Source: Bacteroidales bacterium (GTDB lineage Bacteria; Bacteroidota; Bacteroidia; Bacteroidales; UBA932). Taken from it: a stretch of DNA of 60,353 nt. The stretch spans positions 1-60,353 of the forward strand of contig JAMPAT010000022.1 of NCBI GenBank assembly GCA_023667095.1, in the 5' to 3' direction. Made by a program: the position numbers and the translations under genes. Shown piece by piece: positions 47,346-56,113 of the stretch. Numbering within the stretch: position 1 is the stretch's first letter; the number at the start of each line of letters is the position of its first letter. The notes beneath the pieces were generated by a model, which saw nothing but the letters and a program-made list of their open reading frames with translations, was not told the origin of the DNA and did not search any database.

Positions 47346-48458
47346 ATGAAAAGAATCAGCCCGGTTTTGGCCGTAATTATATGTGTGACAGCTGCCTGTC
47401 TGCTTAATATGCAGGTGGCGGCTGCTCCTGTAAAGTCACCGCAGCAGGAATATATAGCAAGATATTCAAAAATTGCTGTGGAGGAAATGTACCGCAGCGG
47501 AGTGCCTGCCAGCATTACTTTGGCGCAGGGGCTGCTTGAATCTGGATATGGACGTTCGGAGCTTGCAGTGAAAGGCAATAACCATTTCGGAATCAAATGC
47601 CATGACTGGAAAGGTCCTTCAATGCGCTTTGACGATGACCGCAAAGGGGAGTGCTTCCGCAAATACGAACATGCAGAGGCTTCATTCATGGACCATTCGG
47701 ATTTCCTCCGCTACAGGGACAGGTACAAATTCCTGTTCGACCTGGAGACGACAGACTACAGAGGATGGGCATACGGACTGAAAAAGGCTGGATATGCCAC
47801 TGACCCGCAGTATCCACAGAAGCTCATAAAGCTGATTGAGGAATATGATCTTTCACGTTTTGACAAGGCATCTCCGGATGACATTTCATCCCGGGGCGAT
47901 GCTGCAGCGGTAAAAGCGGATGTCCATCAAGGTGGCAAAGCTTCATCGCGCAAGGGCAGCAAGTCTTCCGGAAAGCACAAGGAGACCAGATCTTCTGCAA
48001 AAAAGTCGCGCAAGCCAAAGGCATTGATTCCGCCAAGGCAGATACCGGAGCCACCTCTTATGCTTGAATCGCCTGTGGCCATGGAAAAGGACAGGGCGGA
48101 AAAATTCAAATATCAGCTTTCGCGCAGGCTCTATTCCCAGAACAATGTGCCTTTCGTATATTCTGTCGAAGGTGAGACATATTCAAGCCTTGCAAGGAAA
48201 TATGACCTTTTCCCTGCTGAAATCCTGAAGTTCAATGATGTGGAGCGTGACCGGAAGCTTGCTCCAGGCACAGTCGTGTATCTCCAGGCAAAGAAGAAGA
48301 AGGCTGCAAGGGGAGTAGAGAAATATGTTGCGGAAGGCGGTGAATCCCTGCAAAGCATTTCCCAACGTTTCGGGGTTCGCCTTTCATCATTGCAGAAAAT
48401 CAATGGCCTGGATGCATCCTATGTGGCGCGTCCTGAAGATACTGTCCGTCTGAGATAG
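47346..48458 (+). CDS. GH73 N-acetylglucosaminidase with two LysM domains
   Basis: 370 residues with a signal peptide (~27). Residues ~35-165 are a glucosaminidase (FlgJ/GH73) domain: SGVPASITLAQGLLESGYGRSELA, with the catalytic Glu in LLESGYG, and NNHFGIKCHDW. A basic linker (~185-245, many K, R, S) precedes two LysM modules (FVYSVEGETYSSLARKYDL and KYVAEGGESLQSISQRFGV). It cleaves peptidoglycan in the periplasm. It is not obviously part of the glycan locus and has its own promoter; a strong hairpin follows. Confidence 0.93.
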   Translation: MKRISPVLAVIICVTAACLLNMQVAAAPVKSPQQEYIARYSKIAVEEMYRSGVPASITLAQGLLESGYGRSELAVKGNNHFGIKCHDWKGPSMRFDDDRKGECFRKYEHAEASFMDHSDFLRYRDRYKFLFDLETTDYRGWAYGLKKAGYATDPQYPQKLIKLIEEYDLSRFDKASPDDISSRGDAAAVKADVHQGGKASSRKGSKSSGKHKETRSSAKKSRKPKALIPPRQIPEPPLMLESPVAMEKDRAEKFKYQLSRRLYSQNNVPFVYSVEGETYSSLARKYDLFPAEILKFNDVERDRKLAPGTVVYLQAKKKKAARGVEKYVAEGGESLQSISQRFGVRLSSLQKINGLDASYVARPEDTVRLR

Positions 48459-48481
48459 GATTTTCAAGGTGCTTCTTTCCT

Positions 48482-48523
48482 CCTCCTCCTGTTTCGCGGC
48501 TTACGTAACGAAACAGGGGGAGG
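48482..48523 (+). terminator. Terminator-like hairpin after the LysM gene
   Basis: CCTCCTCCTGTTTCG (48482-48496) pairs with CGAAACAGGGGGAGG (48509-48523), 15 pairs with one G-T wobble and a 12-base loop. The downstream sequence is T-rich but lacks a clean T run. Confidence 0.65.
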
Positions 48524-48572
48524 CATTGCATTTCCGGTTTCTGTAGTTTCAATCGAAACAATACGTAATGAC

Positions 48573-48642
48573 TTTATTTCGAATTTGTCAGAAAAATTGT
48601 AGTTTATTTTACAAAATAACGTATATTTGCTTTCGAAATAAA
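48573..48642 (+). promoter_or_regulatory. Promoter of locus 3 enclosed by an 11-bp inverted repeat
   Basis: TATATTTG at 48622-48629 is a good -7 box, with ATTG at 48596-48599 near the -33 position (spacer 22). The promoter is enclosed by TTTATTTCGAA (48573-48583) and TTCGAAATAAA (48632-48642), a perfect 11-base inverted repeat. Either an operator pair or a candidate invertible segment. Confidence 0.55.
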
Positions 48643-48924
48643 ACTGACCAGATAGTGCTGAACGTATGAATCTAATTCACTGCAATACTCAGACATTACT
48701 TGGGGGGGGCAGCGTATTTGCCTCTCCTTTGGATTATTGCCATTTTACACGCCTTGCAGTAAGGCTTCGGACGTTCTGTCAGAAAATATTGCCATTCGTT
48801 TTTATACTTACGTACAAGATGGTGGAGCTTGGCCGTATGCCAGTCTCTGCCATCCGTGGTTCTGTACCGTATTCAGTCAGCGCATTTGACACGATTGCAT
48901 AAAATATCAATAATAACACAAATC
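48643..48924 (+). promoter_or_regulatory. Long leader of the metallophosphoesterase gene with a G8 tract
   Basis: The leader is about 290 bases. It contains eight G at 48702-48709 within a 78-codon open frame (48666-48902) that resembles no known protein. Changing the G count changes where this frame stops: 48902 with G8, 48762 with G7, 48889 with G9. Confidence 0.5.
48702..48709 (+). repeat. G8 homopolymer tract in the locus 3 leader
   Basis: Eight G, 73 bases after the -7 box and 216 bases before the chosen start codon. The third long G run in this window. Confidence 0.85.
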
Positions 48925-50874
48925 ATGATTAAATCTAAAACTTTTTTCAAGTTCCTGATATTGACCCTGGTCGCTTTGCTCCTCGGCTTTTCGGTTGTAG
49001 CATGCGCTGACAAGGGGAAGGAGACGGACTTCGATGTGAGATTCGAAGTGCCTGAGACCATTTATCTGGAGGCTGACGAAATGGAGATAAGCTTCAGGAT
49101 AATGTTCTCGAAGGCACCGGAAAGTTCAGACCAGGTAGTTTTCGAAAACATTGCCGGCGATTCAAAGGTATGTGGCATTTTGAAGGTATCTGCCAAGAAT
49201 TTTACAGTTTCCCTGGCAGACGGATTCGAGTCTGGATCCTATAAGGTCTATATCCAGCGCAGCTCTACGAGGAAACTGATGGGGGAGACCACCATCTATT
49301 TCAATGACCTTGTGGGCATCAAGGATGAAAGCACAGTATATGGAATCGTGGCCTGTGGCAGTACAAGGCTGAAGGACGTAGTCGTTTCTGACGGCGTTGA
49401 AGTTGTCAGGACTGACGAAAACGGTATCTACCAGTTCAAGTCAGAGAAGAAGAACGGATATGTCTTTGTCTCTGTCCCAAGCGGATATGAGACCGTCTCC
49501 GATGGCATCCTGCCAAAGATGCATCAGTTGCTGAAGCAGTCTGCAGATGTTGCAGAAAGGGTTGACTTCAATCTTGTGGAGTCCGGTGACCAGACAAGCC
49601 ACACAATGCTTGTGTTCGGTGACATACATCTTGCAAACCGTACGAATGATGCTGTGCAGTTCCGTGCATTTATCAATGATGTGAACGACTGGATTGCAGC
49701 TAATCCTGGCAAAAAGGTCTATGGCCTTACCCTTGGAGACATGACGTGGGACATCTACTGGGTAAACAACAAGGCAGACTTGAACTATTATCTTGAGGCT
49801 GCCAACGGCATCAAGAATCTCCAGATCTACCACACCATCGGAAACCATGACCACAGCTGCTATCTTTCCGGCGACTTCGGCTCTGCAGGGCCATACAGGG
49901 AAACCGTAGGGCCTACATATTATTCATTTAACATAGGAAATGTGCATTATGTGGTGCTTGATGACATAGTTGCCGACAATACTGGAAACGTCAATGACCC
50001 GAGCAGCGGAAGAAACCATTCGGCATCGCTTGCAAACGACAATATTGAATGGCTGAAGAAGGATCTTGCATTTGTCCCTAAGACCACTCCGATAGTTGTC
50101 ACGATGCATGCACCGCTCTACAATGACAATTCTTCCAATACAGTATCGGTTAAGAATGGTTCTGCGCTTGTGAATGTCCTCAAGCCTTATTCTGAAGTAC
50201 ATGTCGTCACTGCACATACACACAAGATGTATAACGCGGACAAACTCTCTGTAGACCATATCTATGAGCATAATTCAGGTGCTGTATGCGCGACATGGTG
50301 GTGGACAGGCAAGAACTATCCTGGAATCCATATAGGACAGGACGGCACTCCTGGAGGATACCGTATCATGGATGTCAAGGGAAATGATTTCAAATGGGTC
50401 TATAAGCCTACAGGTGCATCTACACAGATGCAGTTCCGTACATACGATGGCAATTCAATAGACCTTTCGTATGAAAAGGCTATTCCGAATGCTTCTGATG
50501 CAGGAAAAGTGGTCTATGCTCTGTATGCATCAGAATGGATGACGAAGAAATCAGACAATTACGTATATATAAATGTATGGGACTATGACCCGTCATGGAC
50601 CGTTTCTGTCACTGAAAACGGGAAATCACTCAATGTCGAGAGAATGTCCGGATGTCATGACCCTCTCCATGTACTTACCTACACTGCAAAGTCAATAGAC
50701 GGTGGCTCAACAAGCCCGACATTCCCGACCTCTTCAAACAGGCATACATTCAGGGTAAAAGCTTCGGATGCCACCTCTACGCTCAATATTGTCGTGAAAG
50801 ACCGTTTCGGCAATGAGTACAAGGAAGACATGAAGCGTCCTAAGGCGTTTGATGTCAATACATACAAATTCTGA
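48925..50874 (+). CDS. Calcineurin-like metallophosphoesterase lipoprotein
   Basis: 649 residues from ATG 48925, chosen because a lipoprotein signal peptide follows (FSVVACADKG, Cys ~27). Beta-sandwich domains (~30-220) precede the phosphoesterase core: FGDIHLAN (Asp233, His235), LGDMTWD, GNHDHS (Asn307-Asp309), VVTMHAPLY and AHTHKMY. A C-terminal beta domain completes the MetallophosN/MetallophosC layout. It cleaves a phosphomono- or diester in the periplasm or at the surface; the substrate is unknown. The gene is 34 bases before susC, so it belongs to locus 3. Confidence 0.9.
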   Translation: MIKSKTFFKFLILTLVALLLGFSVVACADKGKETDFDVRFEVPETIYLEADEMEISFRIMFSKAPESSDQVVFENIAGDSKVCGILKVSAKNFTVSLADGFESGSYKVYIQRSSTRKLMGETTIYFNDLVGIKDESTVYGIVACGSTRLKDVVVSDGVEVVRTDENGIYQFKSEKKNGYVFVSVPSGYETVSDGILPKMHQLLKQSADVAERVDFNLVESGDQTSHTMLVFGDIHLANRTNDAVQFRAFINDVNDWIAANPGKKVYGLTLGDMTWDIYWVNNKADLNYYLEAANGIKNLQIYHTIGNHDHSCYLSGDFGSAGPYRETVGPTYYSFNIGNVHYVVLDDIVADNTGNVNDPSSGRNHSASLANDNIEWLKKDLAFVPKTTPIVVTMHAPLYNDNSSNTVSVKNGSALVNVLKPYSEVHVVTAHTHKMYNADKLSVDHIYEHNSGAVCATWWWTGKNYPGIHIGQDGTPGGYRIMDVKGNDFKWVYKPTGASTQMQFRTYDGNSIDLSYEKAIPNASDAGKVVYALYASEWMTKKSDNYVYINVWDYDPSWTVSVTENGKSLNVERMSGCHDPLHVLTYTAKSIDGGSTSPTFPTSSNRHTFRVKASDATSTLNIVVKDRFGNEYKEDMKRPKAFDVNTYKF

Positions 50875-50908
50875 AAACAACCCAAATAATTAACTAAACT
50901 TACTATTT

Positions 50909-53900
50909 ATGAAAGTTCTTAAAACTTTTGTTGCAACCCTTGTACTGTTCTTGGGCAGCGTGTTCTGCCTGAGTGCCCAGACCAGGGTGGTGTCCGGCCA
51001 GGTGCTGGATGCCCAGCAACAGCCCGTCATCGGTGCGGCGGTCCTTTCTTCCGGAACAGGAGAGGTGACTGATATCGATGGCAACTTTGTACTTTCTGTA
51101 CCGGCAGGTGACGTCGAGATTGAAGTCAGCTGCCTGGGATATGTGACAAAGAAAGTGAATGTACCTGCAGTACAGTCCAAGATCACGATTGTCCTTGACG
51201 AGGACAACATGATGATTGAGGAGACAGTCGTTGTCGGCTACGGTACGCAGAAGAAGGTGAACCTGACAGGAGCCGTCTCTGTCGTGGATGACAAGCAGCT
51301 TCAGGACCGTACTTCACATAACCTTGTGACAATGCTGCAGGGTTCTGTACCTGGACTAAATATCACAACACAGTCCGGTAACCCTGGAAGTACAGGTAAA
51401 TTGAATATCCGTGGATTTACTTCACTCAACGAGGCGGAGCCTCTTGTCCTTATCGATGGAGCTGTCGGTGACCTTGAAGATGTGAACTCTAACGATGTGG
51501 CGAGCATTTCTGTCATAAAGGATGCTTCTGCTGCAGCTGTCTATGGTGCCCGTGGTACTTATGGAGTCATTCTCGTAACAACAAAGAAGGGTTCGAGTGA
51601 TGACGGTTATGCAAAAGTACGCTACAGCGGACGTTTTGGCTGGGAAGAGCCGACTACATCAACTGATTATGAAAGCCGTGGATACTGGTCGGTCTATACT
51701 CTTGACCTGTTCTGGAAGACACAGGCTTCAGGAACTCCTTATACCGGATACACCCAGCAGGATATGCTTGAACTCCTTGCCCGTGTAAATGACAAGACTG
51801 AGAATCCGGAGCGTCCATGGGTTGTGGAAGATGTCCGTAACGGCAAGAAACAGTGGATTTATTATGCAAATACCGACTGGTATCATGAAATGTTCAGGGA
51901 CAGGCATCCTGTACAGCAGCATAATGTATCTGTCAGTGGCGGTACAAAGAATGTCAAATATCTGATTTCAGCAGGATACGACCGTCAGACCGGTATCATA
52001 AAGAAGACTCCAGATGTGTTCCAGAAGGTTAATGTAAGGGCAAACATAGATGCGAATCTGAAAAAATGGCTGAAACTTTCAAACAATACATCATTCTATA
52101 GCTCTGATTATTCTTTTATAGGAGTAGGAGACGTGCAGGATGTATTCAGAAATTTGAGGCATAACCCTGCTTCATTTCCTCTTTTCAATCCTGATGGAAC
52201 AGGATTATACACAAACCCTCTTATCATCGGAGGTAACTATAATGTTGCCAATGGCCGTCAGATTGTGTTCGAAAAGGGTAAGCATAAGAACTCAGACAAG
52301 AAATTTACCTTCGTGAATACAACACAGTTGACAGTCAATCTTGCAAAACAGGTAACTCTCATCGGTGACTTTACATATAAGAGGGTCCAGAGACACAATA
52401 TGAACAGGACCGTGAATATTCCTTATGGAATACGTCCTGGTGAGACAGGTGCCTATACTATAGATGCCGGACAAGATGAACTTACGGAGCGGGAGAGACG
52501 TCATAATTATCTGTCCGGTAATGTGTTTGCTACCTATGAGGATACATTCAAGGATGCGCATAACCTTAAGATAATGGCTGGTTTCAATGCTGAGACATAT
52601 TCCTACAAAAATATAACTGCCAGTGGCCAGAACCTTATTGATGAGGACTTGAATGACCTTAGCCTTGTTGTACCGGCTGAAGATGGAACAATAATTTACA
52701 ATTCTGTCGGAGGAGTGAGTGAGTATGCCCTTATGGGCTTTTTCGCACGTATCAACTATGACTATAAAGGACGTTATCTTGTTGAATTGGCCGGACGTTA
52801 TGACGGATCTTCACGTTTCGCTCCTGGTCACCGCTGGGTGTTCTGTCCATCAGGTTCTGCCGGTTGGCGTATTTCAGAAGAACCGTTCTTCGCTCCAGCA
52901 AAGAATGTTGTGAATAACCTCAAGATCCGTGCTTCTGTAGGTTCACTCGGTAACCAGAATGTAAGCAACTATGCTTATTTGAGACAGATCCAGATCAAAC
53001 AGTTCGGTGCCTACACTTTTGGAGAAGGTGCAACGAATGCACAGTATGCAAACATTACTGCCCCGAACTCTGGCTCATTGACATGGGAAACTGCCTATCA
53101 GTATAATGTCGGTCTTGATGCCGCATTGCTCAACAACAGGCTGGAATTCTCTGCTGAGGCATATATCCGTGATACCAAGAACATGCTGGTTTCCGGTGGC
53201 GCAATCCCGAGTGTCTATGGAGCATCTGCCCCAATGGAGAATACTGCCGACCTCAGGACAAGGGGATATGAACTCTCCCTTGGATGGAGGGATTCATTCA
53301 AGCTCGCTGGCCATGATTTCGGCTATAGTGTACGTGCAACTTTGAGTGACTATGACTCATACATTACAAAATATGACAACAATCCGAACAAATATCTTAC
53401 AGACTATTATGTAGGGCAGAGAATAGGAGAAATCTGGGGATATGAAGTGGACGGGCTTTTCCAGACAGATGAAGAAGCAAAATACTATCAGGAAAATGTC
53501 TGCGATGCCTTGACACAAATCGGTACAAACCGTATGGTAGGCGGATTCCTTGCCGGTGACTTGAGATATGTCGATCTTGACAACAAACATGAAGGACCTA
53601 ACGGAATCAATGTCATCACTATGGGCCAAAACAATGTTGAAGATCCAGGTGACAGAAAGATAATAGGTAATTATCTTCCAAGTTTCCAGTATGGATTCAA
53701 TATCGCTTTTGACTGGATGGGAATAGATGTATCGGCATTTTTCCAGGGAGTCGGTAATCACCAGATTTATCCTCCAGGAATGAATATAGCATTCTGGGGT
53801 TCGTATTCGTATGCTTATTATACCGCATTCATGCCTACAGACTTTATCAAGACTGTATGGTCCGAGGAGAATAAGGATGCATATTTCCCAAGACCGAGGG

Positions 53901-54238
53901 TATATTCGTCAACAGGCGGTGAACTTGCTCAAGTAAATACAAGATATCTCCAGAATGTAAGATATCTAAGGTTCAAGAATTTGACAGTTGGATATACATT
54001 GCCTCAGAAATGGACCAAGGCAATCCATATCGACAAGATCCGTTTCTATTTCTCAGGAGAGAACCTTGCATATTGGTCTCCTCTTAAGAAATATACCAAA
54101 TATCTTGATCCTGAGTCGGCTTATCGCAGGGACATGAACACAACCTCTACAGGTACATTCAAGAACTCTGATTCAAAGGATGCTGTTGCTTATCCTTGGC
54201 AGAAGACGATGATGTTCGGTATTGACATTACATTCTAA
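50909..54238 (+). CDS. SusC-family TonB-dependent transporter (locus 3)
   Basis: 1109 residues. Signal peptide ends SVFCLSAQ (~24). A carboxypeptidase-regulatory-like domain (VSGQVLDAQQQPVIGAAVLS) and plug (VVVGYGTQKKVNLTGAVSVV) precede the barrel, which ends TMMFGIDITF. No STN domain. It starts 34 bases after the phosphoesterase. Third bases are more often A or T here than in loci 1 and 2, by eye, which may mean a different origin. Confidence 0.97.
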   Translation: MKVLKTFVATLVLFLGSVFCLSAQTRVVSGQVLDAQQQPVIGAAVLSSGTGEVTDIDGNFVLSVPAGDVEIEVSCLGYVTKKVNVPAVQSKITIVLDEDNMMIEETVVVGYGTQKKVNLTGAVSVVDDKQLQDRTSHNLVTMLQGSVPGLNITTQSGNPGSTGKLNIRGFTSLNEAEPLVLIDGAVGDLEDVNSNDVASISVIKDASAAAVYGARGTYGVILVTTKKGSSDDGYAKVRYSGRFGWEEPTTSTDYESRGYWSVYTLDLFWKTQASGTPYTGYTQQDMLELLARVNDKTENPERPWVVEDVRNGKKQWIYYANTDWYHEMFRDRHPVQQHNVSVSGGTKNVKYLISAGYDRQTGIIKKTPDVFQKVNVRANIDANLKKWLKLSNNTSFYSSDYSFIGVGDVQDVFRNLRHNPASFPLFNPDGTGLYTNPLIIGGNYNVANGRQIVFEKGKHKNSDKKFTFVNTTQLTVNLAKQVTLIGDFTYKRVQRHNMNRTVNIPYGIRPGETGAYTIDAGQDELTERERRHNYLSGNVFATYEDTFKDAHNLKIMAGFNAETYSYKNITASGQNLIDEDLNDLSLVVPAEDGTIIYNSVGGVSEYALMGFFARINYDYKGRYLVELAGRYDGSSRFAPGHRWVFCPSGSAGWRISEEPFFAPAKNVVNNLKIRASVGSLGNQNVSNYAYLRQIQIKQFGAYTFGEGATNAQYANITAPNSGSLTWETAYQYNVGLDAALLNNRLEFSAEAYIRDTKNMLVSGGAIPSVYGASAPMENTADLRTRGYELSLGWRDSFKLAGHDFGYSVRATLSDYDSYITKYDNNPNKYLTDYYVGQRIGEIWGYEVDGLFQTDEEAKYYQENVCDALTQIGTNRMVGGFLAGDLRYVDLDNKHEGPNGINVITMGQNNVEDPGDRKIIGNYLPSFQYGFNIAFDWMGIDVSAFFQGVGNHQIYPPGMNIAFWGSYSYAYYTAFMPTDFIKTVWSEENKDAYFPRPRVYSSTGGELAQVNTRYLQNVRYLRFKNLTVGYTLPQKWTKAIHIDKIRFYFSGENLAYWSPLKKYTKYLDPESAYRRDMNTTSTGTFKNSDSKDAVAYPWQKTMMFGIDITF

Positions 54239-54251
54239 TTGGTGAGAGACA

Positions 54252-56102
54252 ATGAAAAAAATATTATTACCTATAATAACAGTAGTTGTTCTTGGAGTAT
54301 CTTCCTGTGATTTCTTGGACAAGCAGCCGAAAGACACAATTTCTCCGGACAATTATTTCAGGAACGAGAACGACCTGAAGCTGTTCTCGAATTCCTTCTA
54401 TGACAACCTGTTTGAAAAGGAACCGTTTGCAAGGCAGTCGGATATTTTCTTCCAGAGGGCTAACGTCTCGGATGAACTTCTCGGAGGTGTGGCAAGACAG
54501 GTCCCAGGCGATGCCGGAACCGGTGGGTGGTCATGGGGGCAGCTCCGCAAGATTAACACCATGCTCGGAAATATGTACAAATGCGAGGATCCTGCGGTCA
54601 ACAGACAATATACAGGTCTTGCCCGGTTTTTCCGTGCGCGTTTCTATTTCGAGAAGGTAAAACGTTTCGGAGATGTCCCATGGTATGACAAGGAACTTGC
54701 TTCAAATGACCCTGCTCTTTATAACCCGCGTGACTCGAGGGAATTTGTAATGTCCAGGATGCTTGAGGATATAGATGCGGCCATTGATGCACTTCCGTCT
54801 GCTGTGAGCACATACAGGGTAAACCGTTGGGCTGCACTTATGCTGAAGGCTCAGTTCTGTCTATATGAAGGCACCTACAGGAAATATCATGGATTAGAGC
54901 TTGAGGGCCATACACCAGATGATTACCTTAGGATGGCAGCAGAGGCAGCAGAGGAAGTAATGAACAGCAATGTCTATGAGCTTGCAAAAGATTATGGCAC
55001 TCTGTTCCGTGAAGTAGATGCAGACAAAGGTGAATATATCCTTGCAATCAAGATGGACCAGACAATCTCCTGTGTACATAGTGCAACAAGCCAGGCTGTT
55101 ATGGCAACTGGAGGCTGCTATGGATTCTCCCGTAAGTTCATAGACAGTTTCCTTATGAAGGATGGTTCACGTTTTACAGACAAGGAAGGATGGGAGACAA
55201 TGCTTTTTGTTGATGAGGTCGCTGACAGGGATCCGCGTCTTGCTGCTATCATAAGGATGCCTAATCATGTCAGGGCCAACTCTAAGTCTGTTGTTATAGG
55301 TCCTGTCATTTCATTGACATCTACCGGTTTTCACTTTGATAAATTCGTTATGGAAGCCCAGTATGAGACAGCAGAAAGGGCAAAAATGTCATATAACGAT
55401 ATTCCTGTATACCGTCTTGGGGAGGCTTATCTTATTTTTGCCGAGGCCAAGGCTGAACTTGGAACACTTACCCAGGAAGATGTAGATGCATCTGTCAACA
55501 AGCTTCGCAAGAGGGTAGGGATGCCTGACATGAAGATAGCAGAACTTACTGTTGACCCTTATCTTGTTTCTGACAAATACGGTTACAGGAATCTTGCAGC
55601 GCTTGCTCCATCCAATCTTGCCGCCCTGCTTGAAATCCGTCGTGAGAGGACAATTGAGCTTTGTCTTGAGGACAGCCGCAGATGGGATGACATAGTAAGA
55701 TGGAAAGAGGGAAAATGCTATGAGCAGCCGCTTCAGGGAATGTATTTCCCAGGTCCAGGCGAGTATGATATCACTGGTGACAATGTCCCTGACATCTACC
55801 TTTATGCGACAGCCAAGGCTCCGGAATCAGCAAGCAAGCTTACATGTATACAGATTCAGGAAATCACGATTGACGGAAAATATGTTCCTGTATCTGATGG
55901 TATCGTACTGAGTGACGGGACAAGCGGATATGTAGACATGCACAGGACAAAGACAAGAGTATTTGATGAAAACAGGGATTATCTTTATCCTATTCCACGC
56001 GGAGACCGTCAGCTTAACAGAAACTTGACCCAGAATCCAGGTTGGAATGACGGTGTCGATACTGCCGGAAATGAAGGAGACACTGATAATGGCGACAACT
56101 AA
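54252..56102 (+). CDS. SusD/RagB-family nutrient-binding lipoprotein (locus 3)
   Basis: 616 residues, lipobox VSSCDFLDKQP (Cys ~19). SusD elements: PKDTISPDNYFRNENDLKLF, ARFFRARFYFEKVKRFGDVPWY, LLEIRRERTIELCLEDSRRWDD, and RNLTQNPGW near the end. It starts 13 bases after susC. It ends with an acidic, asparagine-rich tail (GNEGDTDNGDN). Confidence 0.96.
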   Translation: MKKILLPIITVVVLGVSSCDFLDKQPKDTISPDNYFRNENDLKLFSNSFYDNLFEKEPFARQSDIFFQRANVSDELLGGVARQVPGDAGTGGWSWGQLRKINTMLGNMYKCEDPAVNRQYTGLARFFRARFYFEKVKRFGDVPWYDKELASNDPALYNPRDSREFVMSRMLEDIDAAIDALPSAVSTYRVNRWAALMLKAQFCLYEGTYRKYHGLELEGHTPDDYLRMAAEAAEEVMNSNVYELAKDYGTLFREVDADKGEYILAIKMDQTISCVHSATSQAVMATGGCYGFSRKFIDSFLMKDGSRFTDKEGWETMLFVDEVADRDPRLAAIIRMPNHVRANSKSVVIGPVISLTSTGFHFDKFVMEAQYETAERAKMSYNDIPVYRLGEAYLIFAEAKAELGTLTQEDVDASVNKLRKRVGMPDMKIAELTVDPYLVSDKYGYRNLAALAPSNLAALLEIRRERTIELCLEDSRRWDDIVRWKEGKCYEQPLQGMYFPGPGEYDITGDNVPDIYLYATAKAPESASKLTCIQIQEITIDGKYVPVSDGIVLSDGTSGYVDMHRTKTRVFDENRDYLYPIPRGDRQLNRNLTQNPGWNDGVDTAGNEGDTDNGDN

Positions 56103-56113
56103 TTGTTAGAATT

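Noticed and set aside
48666..48902. A true 78-codon gene containing the third G tract
   Set aside because: No signal peptide, no recognisable domain, poor coding character; kept only as a possible leader frame.
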